From Metabacillus rhizolycopersici (GTDB lineage Bacteria; Bacillota; Bacilli; Bacillales; Bacillaceae), in assembly GCF_020075705.1 (NCBI RefSeq), contig NZ_JAIQUM010000106.1:1-12232 (forward strand): DNA of 12,232 bases, given 5' to 3'. The notes beneath the pieces are model-generated. The model ran no database searches. It was not told the DNA's origin and saw only the letters and a list, made by a program, of their open reading frames with translations. A program made the translations under genes and the position numbers. Position 1 is the stretch's first letter; each line of letters starts with the position of its first letter. Shown in pieces: positions 1-6,057 of this stretch.

Positions 1-354
1 TCCTTCAACGAATAATTTAGCTCCTGCAGAAGTAAAGAATCCTGTATCGTCAATTTCTGTAAATGGACCAACAGGAACGAGTTTACATTGTGTTAAGAAA
101 ACATCCTTTAATACTCTTTTAATTTCACATGCTGGCGGATCAAGCGGGATGTCAGCTTCTACTACGATTTGAAGAGTTGTCTCTGCTAAAACAAGCGGGA
201 CTTTAATAAAAGCACCAGTTAGATCTGGATTAACGACAGGAGTAGCGGGAGTATCAGGAAGTTGAACCTCTGTACGCGCTTTAACTTCACAATTTACTTT
301 ACTAGGATGCTTCTTCATGTTATTTTTATTTAAATTTTGACCGAAGCCTGCCAT
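1..354 (-). CDS. CsxC-like spore surface protein, 3' end outside window
   Basis: The first 118 residues are visible; the C-terminus lies beyond the window edge. The start is the ATG at 354-352, seven bases after an AGGAGG (369-364 on the minus strand). There is no signal peptide. A polar N-terminus (residues 1-45) leads into a beta-rich domain beginning FIKVPLVLAE (49-58), followed by DVFLTQCKLVPV (84-95) and KLFVEG (113-118). This series (a 'VPVVLAE' strand, a 'VFLTQCK' strand, then 'LFVEGF') is what I associate with small Bacillus and Clostridium exosporium or coat proteins annotated as CsxC family. The family name is from memory. The gene upstream at 493-1365 carries the same three motifs, so the two look like paralogues. 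Function is inferred to be structural in the spore outer layers; no enzyme motif is seen. Alternative: a SPOCS-like (DUF3794) protein. Confidence 0.72.
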   Translation of the reverse strand, partial: MAGFGQNLNKNNMKKHPSKVNCEVKARTEVQLPDTPATPVVNPDLTGAFIKVPLVLAETTLQIVVEADIPLDPPACEIKRVLKDVFLTQCKLVPVGPFTEIDDTGFFTSAGAKLFVEG

Positions 355-381
355 AAAAAAATTCCTCCTATTTTTTATTGT

Positions 382-400
382 TAAAGGTCTATTACCTTTA
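382..400. repeat. Short inverted repeat in leader of first spore gene
   Basis: TAAAGGT (382-388) and ACCTTTA (394-400) form a perfect 7-bp inverted repeat around a 5-base loop. It lies just upstream of the Shine-Dalgarno sequence of the minus-strand gene at 1-354. It could be an mRNA hairpin, a weak attenuator or a protein site. There is no T-run on the minus strand strong enough to call a terminator. Confidence 0.4.
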
Positions 401-492
401 CAATAATAAGATATTCGGTTAGTAGAATTATGAATAGACTAATAGTAATAGTTAATCGTGGAATTTTATTAGCGAGTTGAAATTTTATTATT

Positions 493-1365
493 TTAGTTTT
501 TATGAAAATTTTCGATTTGAACTAATTGCAGCAATTGAATCTTTAAATCTACCATTATTTTTTGGTCTACTTGATAATAAATATTTTTCAACCATTCTCG
601 TGGTGACATCTTTTCCCGATTAATGGCCGGGAGATATTCCATTGATTCTTGAATAAATCCTTCAACAAATAATATACCATTTGAAGCTGTCCGTTTCGCT
701 TGATCTGAAGAATGAGTGAAACTGGAGGGTAAGAACTTACAATTTGTCAATACAACCTCTTTTGAAACTTCCAAAATCTTGACGATCCCTTTATCAATTA
801 GCGTGTTTTCCTCTAATAATATTCCAATATCATATTCCCCAAGTACGACTGGAACATGAAAGTTTGCAAAAGGAAACGTATTGCTAAAAATGTCGTCCAT
901 TTCTTGTGAGTTTGAATTTTGTTTAAAAGGTTTCGTTATTTTTTGCTGGCAGTTGTTATTTTTCTTGGGTACTTTAGAAGACTCATTGCTTAAATTCATC
1001 ATTGCATGTACGTTAGAAAAAACCAGTCTGCCATAAGGTTGCTCATGATAATAAGTAGTGGTATTAAGTTGATGTGTCTTCAAGTCAGGGTTCAAACCAG
1101 TTTGATCTTTGAAGTTAAGTAAGTGTTGAGCTGTATGACCGAAAATTGGCTGTTGGAGGAAATCATCAATTTTTATATAAGTTGAAAATGGAATTTTAAT
1201 AAATTTAACTTGGTTCCCTATAGACGTATTACTTCCAGTTAAAGTAGTGTTTTTATTGGCATTCTTATAATTAGATAGCTCTACAAAGTCAAAATCCCGT
1301 GCCTCTGCCTTAGTATTCTTTGGAGCAGAAAAGGACGTAATCTTATGATTATTAATAAATTTCAT
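493..1365 (-). CDS. Large divergent CsxC-like spore surface protein
   Basis: This encodes 290 residues without signal peptide or membrane segment. The ATG at 1365-1363 is preceded by AGGAG (1380-1376) at a 10-base gap; an ATG five bases upstream runs into TGA at once, which fixes the start. The C-terminal part (about 168-245) repeats the landmarks of the neighbour at 1-354: FHVPVVLGEYDI (169-180), EVVLTNCKFLPS (203-214) and ILFVEGFIQESMEY (231-244). The first 165 residues have no counterpart in the visible neighbour and are rich in Asn, Thr, Lys and His. A segment at 53-67 (VKFIKIPFSTYIKID) weakly resembles the domain start and may be a decayed second copy. The gene reads the same way as its neighbour, 138 bases upstream of it. 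A sigma-K-like promoter lies upstream. I infer a mother-cell spore-surface protein; the exact family is uncertain. Confidence 0.68.
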   Translation of the reverse strand: MKFINNHKITSFSAPKNTKAEARDFDFVELSNYKNANKNTTLTGSNTSIGNQVKFIKIPFSTYIKIDDFLQQPIFGHTAQHLLNFKDQTGLNPDLKTHQLNTTTYYHEQPYGRLVFSNVHAMMNLSNESSKVPKKNNNCQQKITKPFKQNSNSQEMDDIFSNTFPFANFHVPVVLGEYDIGILLEENTLIDKGIVKILEVSKEVVLTNCKFLPSSFTHSSDQAKRTASNGILFVEGFIQESMEYLPAINREKMSPREWLKNIYYQVDQKIMVDLKIQLLQLVQIENFHKN

Positions 1366-1404
1366 TTCATTTTCACTCCTCGTACAATACTGCTTACTTA
1401 ATAT

Positions 1405-1432
1405 TTATTTATGCAGTTTATAAACTTTCGTC
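1405..1432 (-). promoter_or_regulatory. Candidate sigma-K promoter for the spore surface gene
   Basis: On the minus strand an AC (1431-1430) is followed after 16 bases by CATAAATAA (1413-1405). The known sigma-K pattern is a short AC-containing -35 and a -10 close to CATAnnnTA. The -35 element and spacing fit; the -10 has A where T is preferred at the eighth base. It points into the gene at 493-1365, about 40 bases before its start codon. It overlaps the end of a possible micro-ORF, so either call may be chance. Confidence 0.35.
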
Positions 1433-1491
1433 CCTGTTTCCACGAATTTTAGCTTGTCAATCAAAGGTGAAAAAGGGTTAGTTTGGGTCAT
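1405..1491 (-). CDS. Possible 28-residue micro-ORF
   Basis: Starting at ATG 1491-1489 and ending at TAA 1407-1405, this reads 28 codons: it begins MTQTNPFSPLIDKLKF and ends VYKLHK. Composition looks protein-like, with alternating hydrophobic and charged residues and no odd codons. The Shine-Dalgarno candidate is AAAGGA, about 12 bases upstream, which is longer than ideal. It sits between the ykvS terminator and the spore surface gene, in the same orientation as both. It has no membrane segment and I recognise no family. It could be a small spore protein, a leader peptide, or a chance frame. Confidence 0.3.
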   Translation of the reverse strand: MTQTNPFSPLIDKLKFVETGTKVYKLHK

Positions 1492-1546
1492 AATGAATGA
1501 TTTTCCTTTATGTTTAAGTGCATGCAAAAAAGTTACTTTTTAGTGC

Positions 1547-1590
1547 AAAAAAATAAAACGCGAAGTATGAAATTCACTCTTCGCGTTTTA
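1547..1590 (-). terminator. Rho-independent terminator of ykvS
   Basis: Perfect 12-bp stem TAAAACGCGAAG (1554-1565) with its complement (1579-1590) around a 13-base loop. On the minus strand the hairpin is followed by a run of seven T (plus-strand A at 1547-1553). It starts six bases after the ykvS stop codon. On the plus strand the stem ends in TTTTA, so it may also work weakly the other way. Confidence 0.88.
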
Positions 1591-1595
1591 ATATA

Positions 1596-1784
1596 TTAAG
1601 AGAAAGATTCTTTAATAATTTTATAGTTTTTGTGATTTACTACAGTTCGTCTATCAAGATCTAAGTCTCTGAAATTTTCCATATATGTTAAGTCGACAAT
1701 TACAGAATTTTCATTAACCTTTTCTACTACACCTGTTAATCCTTCTTTAAATTCAATAATACTTCCAACTTTAGCGATATCCAT
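1596..1784 (-). CDS. ykvS: YkvS family protein (DUF2187)
   Basis: This is a complete 62-residue cytoplasmic protein. ATG at 1784-1782 follows AAGGAG (1797-1792) at a 7-base gap, an ideal start. The sequence begins MDIAKVGSIIEFKEGLTGVV, continues with NENSVIVDLTYMEN (24-37) and ends in NHKNYKII, which is the layout of the YkvS/DUF2187 family: a small KOW/SH3-like beta barrel with a conserved 'G..I.F..GL.G.V..V..NSVIVD' core. The molecular role of the family is not known to me; the fold suggests binding to nucleic acid or to another protein. Its own terminator follows directly, so it appears monocistronic. In B. subtilis ykvS lies next to ykvT, and here they are divergent across a 900-bp gap, which supports the assignment. 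Confidence 0.9.
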   Translation of the reverse strand: MDIAKVGSIIEFKEGLTGVVEKVNENSVIVDLTYMENFRDLDLDRRTVVNHKNYKIIKESFS

Positions 1785-1825
1785 TGTCTCGCTCCTTTAC
1801 ATATTCTTCGAAAATCAGTATCTAT

Positions 1826-1913
1826 CTCAATCTTTACGGGCACTAACCCCCTACTTCAAGATTCAAGAGAAGTAAAGAAGATAGGTGGGGAATGTCTTCC
1901 TGTAAAGATTGAG
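1826..1913. mobile_element. Structured element resembling an IS200/IS605-type end
   Basis: A perfect 12-bp inverted repeat, CTCAATCTTTAC (1826-1837) and its complement (1902-1913), encloses a second level of pairing. TACTTC (1852-1857) pairs with GAAGTA (1869-1874), and ACCCC (1846-1850) can pair with the GGGG of GGTGGGG (1884-1890). No ORF is present. Nested imperfect hairpins with CCCC/GGGG arms are typical of subterminal ends of IS200/IS605-family elements and their non-coding derivatives in Firmicutes. A member of that family (tnpB) is present at the other end of this window. The structure is read directly; the assignment to IS200/IS605 is inference, and it could instead be a different palindromic repeat or a non-coding RNA. 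Confidence 0.45.
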
Positions 1914-1927
1914 GTAAGTGTTGCTAG

Positions 1928-1963
1928 CCGACAGTGAGGAAAAAGAAAATCCCTTTCTGTCGG
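1928..1963. repeat. Second hairpin beside the structured element
   Basis: CCGACAG (1928-1934) and CTGTCGG (1957-1963) form a perfect 7-bp stem. Inside, GAGG (1936-1939) can pair with CCCT (1951-1954) after a small internal loop. It lies 14 bases after the element at 1826-1913 and may be part of the same mobile or RNA unit. There is no T-run behind it on the plus strand. Confidence 0.5.
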
Positions 1964-2265
1964 AAGTCTTGCTTGATCTGTCTCTATTCTATTTATGTAT
2001 TGTTGGCTTTAGATGCTGTTTTAGCAAGAAAACCCTCTATTAGCACTATTTAACACTATTTATGTATGTAAGTAAAGCCTTTTCATTCTCTTTATTTGTA
2101 AAAAAAATGTAAAGTTTTTGTAAAGTCACGTTGTATTCTAGCAACAAATCTTCAGTTTGGTGTTTCATAATACAATGAGGAGAAATGAAACGTTGCTTTA
2201 CAAATCGTGATAAAATAAATGAGATCCATACTACATCAATTAGTAAACTATATTGAAAATTTTTT
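1964..2265. other. Gene-free leader region before the 64-residue gene
   Basis: I see no credible gene here. A perfect 9-bp direct repeat CACTATTTA occurs at 2044-2052 and 2054-2062. TGCT/AGCA forms a very small hairpin near 2014-2026. A minus-strand frame through 2046-2279 would need a TTG start without a ribosome binding site. The promoter of the 64-residue gene must lie here, but none stands out well enough to place. Confidence 0.5.
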
Positions 2266-2280
2266 AGGAGGTAAAACAAA

Positions 2281-2475
2281 ATGGACGAGCAAACGATTCA
2301 AGCGATTTTAGATCAACTAAGAGATGGTGAATTAAATGAATATCATGTTTCGAAAGAACAATTTATTGAGTTTCGAAACACCTTAGTTAATCGAGAGGAC
2401 TTTAAGCATTTCCGTGGAATCGCACAGCAAGGTGGGAGTATCATTTACCGCTATTTACAAGAGCCAAGAAGTTAG
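2281..2475 (+). CDS. Small conserved-looking protein of unknown function
   Basis: This encodes 64 residues. The start is secure: AGGAGGT (2266-2272) lies eight bases before ATG 2281. The protein is acidic at the N-terminus and probably mostly helical (MDEQTIQAILDQLRDGELNE). A hydrophilic centre with VSKEQFIEFRNTLVNRED is followed by a Gly-containing tail with FRGIAQQGGSIIYRYLQEP. There is no signal peptide, membrane helix or cysteine. I do not recognise a characterised family. The position between ykvS and ykvT matches a small ORF in the B. subtilis ykv region (ykzS, from memory and not verified). The last four codons and the stop lie inside a perfect 28-bp palindrome. It is transcribed toward ykvT, but 217 bases and the palindrome separate them. 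Confidence 0.8.
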   Translation: MDEQTIQAILDQLRDGELNEYHVSKEQFIEFRNTLVNREDFKHFRGIAQQGGSIIYRYLQEPRS

Positions 2476-2491
2476 ATATCTAACTTCTTGG
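2464..2491 (+). terminator. Perfect 28-bp palindrome over the stop codon
   Basis: CCAAGAAGTTAGAT (2464-2477) is followed directly by its exact reverse complement (2478-2491). The TAG stop of the 64-residue gene (2473-2475) lies within the left arm. RNA from either strand would fold into a strong hairpin of about 12 bp. No clear T-run follows on the plus strand (TAAGATTATTT), so it is a non-canonical terminator or an mRNA-stabilising hairpin. Confidence 0.55.
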
Positions 2492-2692
2492 TAAGATTAT
2501 TTCAGTTGTTTGTGCAATCCTTTTAGTCAAATGATCATAATCCAATAAAATTATATTTTTGTGTATTTACCAAATATTGTGTGGTGTAATAGAAGTGGTA
2601 TCCTGTTAATCTTGTATATGTGGTCGAGACAACAACACAAGCTGTTCAGTGTCATTCTTCAAAAAATTACGAACCTAGGAGGTTACGAATAT

Positions 2693-3295
2693 ATGAAAAA
2701 GACAATCTTAAAACTTGTTGCTGTTTCAACATTAGCTTTATCGCTTACTGCGATCTCAGTTCCACACACAAAAGCTAGTGCTGCAACAACATATCAAGTA
2801 CAAAATGGTGATACATTTTGGTTAATCGGTAAAGAATATGGAGTGTCTGTGAAAAACTTAATGGCGACAAATAAGAAATCATCAGATTTATTATTTGTTG
2901 GAGACAAACTAGCTATTCCACAAACAATTACTGCAGAAGAAAAAGATTTATTAGCACGTCTTGTACATGCTGAAGCAAAAGGTGAACCATATGCGGGTAA
3001 GGTAGCCGTTGCAACTGTTGTATTAAACCGTGTTGATAGCTCATTATTCCCAAATGATATTAAGAGTGTTATTTACCAAAAAGACCAAGGATATTATGCG
3101 TTTTCGCCAGTACAAGATGGTGCAATTAACGAACCAGCTGATGCTGAAGCAAAGGAAGCTGTTCAAGAAGCATTAGCATACCACGGTATGGGTAATGGAT
3201 CATTATATTTCTACAATCCTAAAACAGCTACAAGTGACTGGATTACATCACGTGCAGTGACAACGACAATTGGTAATCATGTATTTGCAAAATAA
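2693..3295 (+). CDS. ykvT: Secreted LysM and SleB/CwlJ-type cell wall hydrolase
   Basis: This encodes 200 residues. The start is ATG 2693, nine bases after AGGAGGT (2677-2683); the same frame is open upstream to 2561, but that stretch lacks a ribosome binding site and does not look like protein. A Sec signal peptide (MKKTILKLVAVSTLALSLTA) has a likely cleavage after the ASA at 28-30. One LysM repeat (about 33-76; YQVQNGDTFWLIGKEYGVS) should hold it on peptidoglycan. A Hydrolase_2 domain (about 83-200; LARLVHAEAKGEPYAGKVAV) follows; Glu94 in HAEA matches the catalytic Glu of SleB/CwlJ lytic enzymes. Architecture and neighbours match B. subtilis YkvT. It probably cuts peptidoglycan during spore formation or in the wall; whether it takes part in germination cannot be told. 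It ends at a strong hairpin. Confidence 0.9.
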   Translation: MKKTILKLVAVSTLALSLTAISVPHTKASAATTYQVQNGDTFWLIGKEYGVSVKNLMATNKKSSDLLFVGDKLAIPQTITAEEKDLLARLVHAEAKGEPYAGKVAVATVVLNRVDSSLFPNDIKSVIYQKDQGYYAFSPVQDGAINEPADAEAKEAVQEALAYHGMGNGSLYFYNPKTATSDWITSRAVTTTIGNHVFAK

Positions 3296-3320
3296 ATTGA
3301 CCAATAGTAGTTAGTAACGA

Positions 3321-3364
3321 AATAAGACAAGCCTCCTGTTTTTTAACAGGGGGCTTGTCTTATT
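3321..3364 (+). terminator. Strong hairpin terminator of ykvT
   Basis: A 20-bp stem (3321-3340 with 3345-3364) has one G-U wobble and a TTTT loop. The core is AAGACAAGCC...GGCTTGTCTT. It begins 26 bases after the ykvT stop. There is no long T-run after the stem, but its 3' arm is T-rich (CTTGTCTTATT). It separates ykvT from the ger operon, which has its own promoter. Confidence 0.82.
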
Positions 3365-3395
3365 GCTACACTATTTTCTATCTTAAAAATCCTGG

Positions 3396-3425
3396 TGAAT
3401 AATTCCATATATAGCTGGCATGCTA
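3396..3425 (+). promoter_or_regulatory. Sigma-G promoter of the ger operon
   Basis: TGAATA (3396-3401) and CATGCTA (3419-3425) are separated by 17 bases. The sigma-G consensus is a TGnATA-type -35 and a CATnnTA-type -10 with 17-18 bases between, so both boxes and the spacing fit. It lies 39 bases before the gerA-type start codon. Forespore-specific expression is what is known for GerA-family operons. Confidence 0.82.
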
Positions 3426-3464
3426 AAGGAAAAGCAAGAATATGGAATTGTGTGGTGTGTTTAA

Positions 3465-4949
3465 ATGAATAAAAAGACGTATGAAGACGGGAAAGAAAAG
3501 CCTTCATTAACAGATATATTCTCTCAATTTAAAATGTCATCAGACTTTATTCAGTATGAAGAAGATACGAATCAGGTGAAATGCTGGATTTCTTATATAA
3601 GAACATTGGTGGATGTTCAAACACTTCAACAAACGATATTGCCAGTCTTAAAAAGTGATAAATGGAAAACCTTAGAAGAATTAAAGCGAGGTATTCCAAT
3701 TGAAAATATCATTATTACAATTGATACCGATGTTATAAGGGAAAAATTGCTTGATGGATTTATCTTAATTAGCTTGTCCAGATATGGACTTCCAAGTGCA
3801 CTCATAAAGGCGACAATAAATAAGGCGCGTGACGTATCACTACCTGAAGTAGAATTCAGTGTGGTTGGACCAAAAGAGGCATTCGTTGAATCAATCGAGT
3901 CAAACATAAACTTAATTCGTAAAAGGATAATAAGTGATAAATTACGGATAGTTGAATTGAAAGTTGGAGATTTGTCTAGTACAAAGTTAGCTGTTTTGTA
4001 TATTGAGGGTATTTGTGATGAACAAAATGTTCAAACAGTTATCCAGAGAATCGAAGACATTCAATTCGATCAAATCAGTGATAGCTCATTTATTTCACAG
4101 ATAATTGCTGATAAAACCACTTCACCATTTCCACAACTTCTCGACACGGAACGTCCTGACCGAGTTTCATCTATATTAGCTGAAGGAAAGATAGGGATTA
4201 TTGTTGATGGATCACCTCACGTATTAATTGGCCCAACAACATTAGTTGAGTTTTTTTCAGCTTTTGACGATTATTTTTATAATTGGATCGCAGCTTCTTT
4301 TATTCGATTAATTCGCTTGTTTGCGGTTTCATTTTCTCTTCTTATTACACCTATTTATGTGGCGGTCCTGACCTATCATTATGAATTAATACCGAGCGAT
4401 TTATTGGGAACACTCGTTTCATCTCGTCGAGGTGTTCCTTTGCCACCTATATTAGAAGCAATATTTTTAGAATTGGTCATTGAATTGTTAAGAGAGGCAG
4501 GGGCTAGATTGCCAACAAAGGTCGGACAGACAATTGGTATCGTTGGCGGGATTGTACTTGGAACGGCATCTGTTGAGGCTGGTTTAACAAGTAATATTTT
4601 ATTAATCTTTGTTGCGCTAGCAGCACTAGCTTCATTTACAACCCCTATATATGCGATGGGTAATACAATTCGTATGCTACGCTTTCCATATATTTTGTTT
4701 GCACAGTGGCTTGGTTTGCTTGGGGTTGTTCTATGTTTTTGTTTTATGCTAGCCCATTTATTAATGCTCACTTCATTAGGTAGGCCTTTTTTAGAGCCAA
4801 TTTATCCCCCTAGAACGATTGATATGAAGGATGCTTTTATAAGGCTTCCATTTTCATTCATGTCAAAACGCCCCCAACAATTGAGAACAAAAAAAACAAC
4901 AAGGTTTTCATCTATTAAATCCAAAAAGAACAAAGACATCGATGAGTAA
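3465..4949 (+). CDS. GerA-family spore germinant receptor subunit A
   Basis: This encodes 494 residues, normal for the family. A soluble N-terminal region (about 1-255) is followed by a C-terminal membrane part with some five hydrophobic segments (about 286-305, 325-343, 355-374, 377-398, 405-436) and a basic tail. Family landmarks are PFPQLLDTERPD (221-232), GKIGIIVDGSPHVLIGP (241-257), RRGVPLPP (321-328), ELLREAGARLP (340-350) and FTTPIYAMG (391-399). The subunit sits in the spore inner membrane and works with the B and C subunits in nutrient sensing; the germinant cannot be told from sequence. The start ATG at 3465 has only a weak Shine-Dalgarno (GTGGTGTG, 3452-3459); no better start exists nearby. 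It is the first gene of a three-gene operon behind a sigma-G promoter, 16 bases ahead of the B subunit gene. Confidence 0.93.
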   Translation: MNKKTYEDGKEKPSLTDIFSQFKMSSDFIQYEEDTNQVKCWISYIRTLVDVQTLQQTILPVLKSDKWKTLEELKRGIPIENIIITIDTDVIREKLLDGFILISLSRYGLPSALIKATINKARDVSLPEVEFSVVGPKEAFVESIESNINLIRKRIISDKLRIVELKVGDLSSTKLAVLYIEGICDEQNVQTVIQRIEDIQFDQISDSSFISQIIADKTTSPFPQLLDTERPDRVSSILAEGKIGIIVDGSPHVLIGPTTLVEFFSAFDDYFYNWIAASFIRLIRLFAVSFSLLITPIYVAVLTYHYELIPSDLLGTLVSSRRGVPLPPILEAIFLELVIELLREAGARLPTKVGQTIGIVGGIVLGTASVEAGLTSNILLIFVALAALASFTTPIYAMGNTIRMLRFPYILFAQWLGLLGVVLCFCFMLAHLLMLTSLGRPFLEPIYPPRTIDMKDAFIRLPFSFMSKRPQQLRTKKTTRFSSIKSKKNKDIDE

Positions 4950-4965
4950 GTGAGGTGAATGAACC

Positions 4966-6057
4966 ATGATTAAAATCGCAGAACGATTTCAAATTTCTCC
5001 CTTTTTAGTATTTTATTTAATACACTCACTTCAATTTGGAGTGGGTGTATTAGGGTTCCAACGCATTATTGCTGAAAAAGCTGGTCAGGATTCTTGGATT
5101 GTAGTCATAATAGCAGGTATTCTCGTTCATGCTTCATTATGGATGATTTATCGAATCTTGAATGGGTCTAACGGCAATATTGTGACAGTACATGAAGGTT
5201 TGTTTGGAAAATGGATAGGTGGAATTCTCAGTTTTCTTTTCACACTTTATTTTGGTCTTGTGGCTATAACTGTATTAAGATCATATATTGAAATCGTTGT
5301 GGTTTGGATGTTTCCTGATCTAAATATATGGTTGTTTTCGTTTACCTTTTTGTTATTAGTTTATTACATTATTATGGGAGGATTTCGAGTTGTGACAGGA
5401 ATTAGTTTTTTTGGAGTTGTCCTACCGATCTATATACTACTAACCTTCCTGTTTCCTCTTCAGTTTTCAGAAATAAGGAATTTATTTCCAATATTTAATC
5501 ATTCGGTAAAAGACATTGCTTTAGCAACGAAAAATATGTCGCTTACAATCATGGGTTTCGAGTCGCTGCTTATCTATTATCCGTTTATAAAAGATGCTAA
5601 TAAATCAAAAAAATGGGCACATTTATCCGTTGCATATACTACATTGGTATATGCGTTTATCTGTATCATGACAATCATTTACTTTAGTGAAGAACAGCTT
5701 GAGAAGACTATATGGGCAACGTTAACGATTTGGAAAATTATCGAATTGCCATTTGTCGAGCGCTTTGAATATATTGGAATTGCAAATTGGATTATCATTA
5801 TCTTGCCAAATATTTGTTTATCACTTTGGTGTGCAAGTAGATGTGTGAAGGATGTATTTCGTTTTAAGCAAAAATACTCTCTCATTATTCTTTTGCTCGT
5901 TGTATATTTAGCCATTAATTTTACGAAAACACGAGAACATGTAAACTTACTGAATGATATAGCTGGTCAGATTGGTTTTTATGTGATGTTTGCATACATT
6001 CCCCTCATATTCTTATTTACGTTGATCATTCGTAAAGTAAAGGGAGGAAAAGTATGA
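4966..6057 (+). CDS. GerB-family spore germinant receptor permease subunit
   Basis: This encodes 363 residues with about ten hydrophobic segments throughout, the layout of the endospore germination permease family (GerAB type, in the APC transporter superfamily). The N-terminus ISPFLVFYLIHSLQFGVGVLG holds the first helix; motifs FPDLNIW (115-121) and IIMGGFRVVTGIS (136-148) fit the family. In studied receptors this subunit binds or passes the germinant within the spore inner membrane. ATG 4966 follows AGGTG (4953-4957) at an 8-base gap, 16 bases after the A-subunit stop. Its TGA overlaps the ATG of the next gene (ATGA at 6054-6057), which implies translational coupling. Ligand specificity cannot be assigned. 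Confidence 0.92.
   Translation: MIKIAERFQISPFLVFYLIHSLQFGVGVLGFQRIIAEKAGQDSWIVVIIAGILVHASLWMIYRILNGSNGNIVTVHEGLFGKWIGGILSFLFTLYFGLVAITVLRSYIEIVVVWMFPDLNIWLFSFTFLLLVYYIIMGGFRVVTGISFFGVVLPIYILLTFLFPLQFSEIRNLFPIFNHSVKDIALATKNMSLTIMGFESLLIYYPFIKDANKSKKWAHLSVAYTTLVYAFICIMTIIYFSEEQLEKTIWATLTIWKIIELPFVERFEYIGIANWIIIILPNICLSLWCASRCVKDVFRFKQKYSLIILLLVVYLAINFTKTREHVNLLNDIAGQIGFYVMFAYIPLIFLFTLIIRKVKGGKV

Noticed and set aside
396..415. Sigma-K-like AATATCTTA upstream of the first spore surface gene
   Set aside because: The -10 is one base from consensus, but no AC-type -35 lies at the right distance, and such AT-rich matches arise easily by chance.
2185..2256. Short plus-strand frame after GAGGAG, before the 64-residue gene
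   Set aside because: The gap between the Shine-Dalgarno and ATG is only about two bases and the peptide of some 23 residues has no recognisable character.
2046..2279. Minus-strand frame of 77 codons
   Set aside because: It would start with TTG without a ribosome binding site and lies over the leader of a well-supported plus-strand gene. The composition does not suggest a known protein.
2561..2692. 44-codon N-terminal extension of ykvT
   Set aside because: An ideal ribosome binding site and a textbook signal peptide begin at 2693. The upstream translation is rich in Trp, Cys and Met and has no ribosome binding site.
4379..4771. Minus-strand frame of 130 codons inside the gerA-type gene
   Set aside because: It is a shadow of a clearly coding frame on the other strand, without a start signal or family resemblance.
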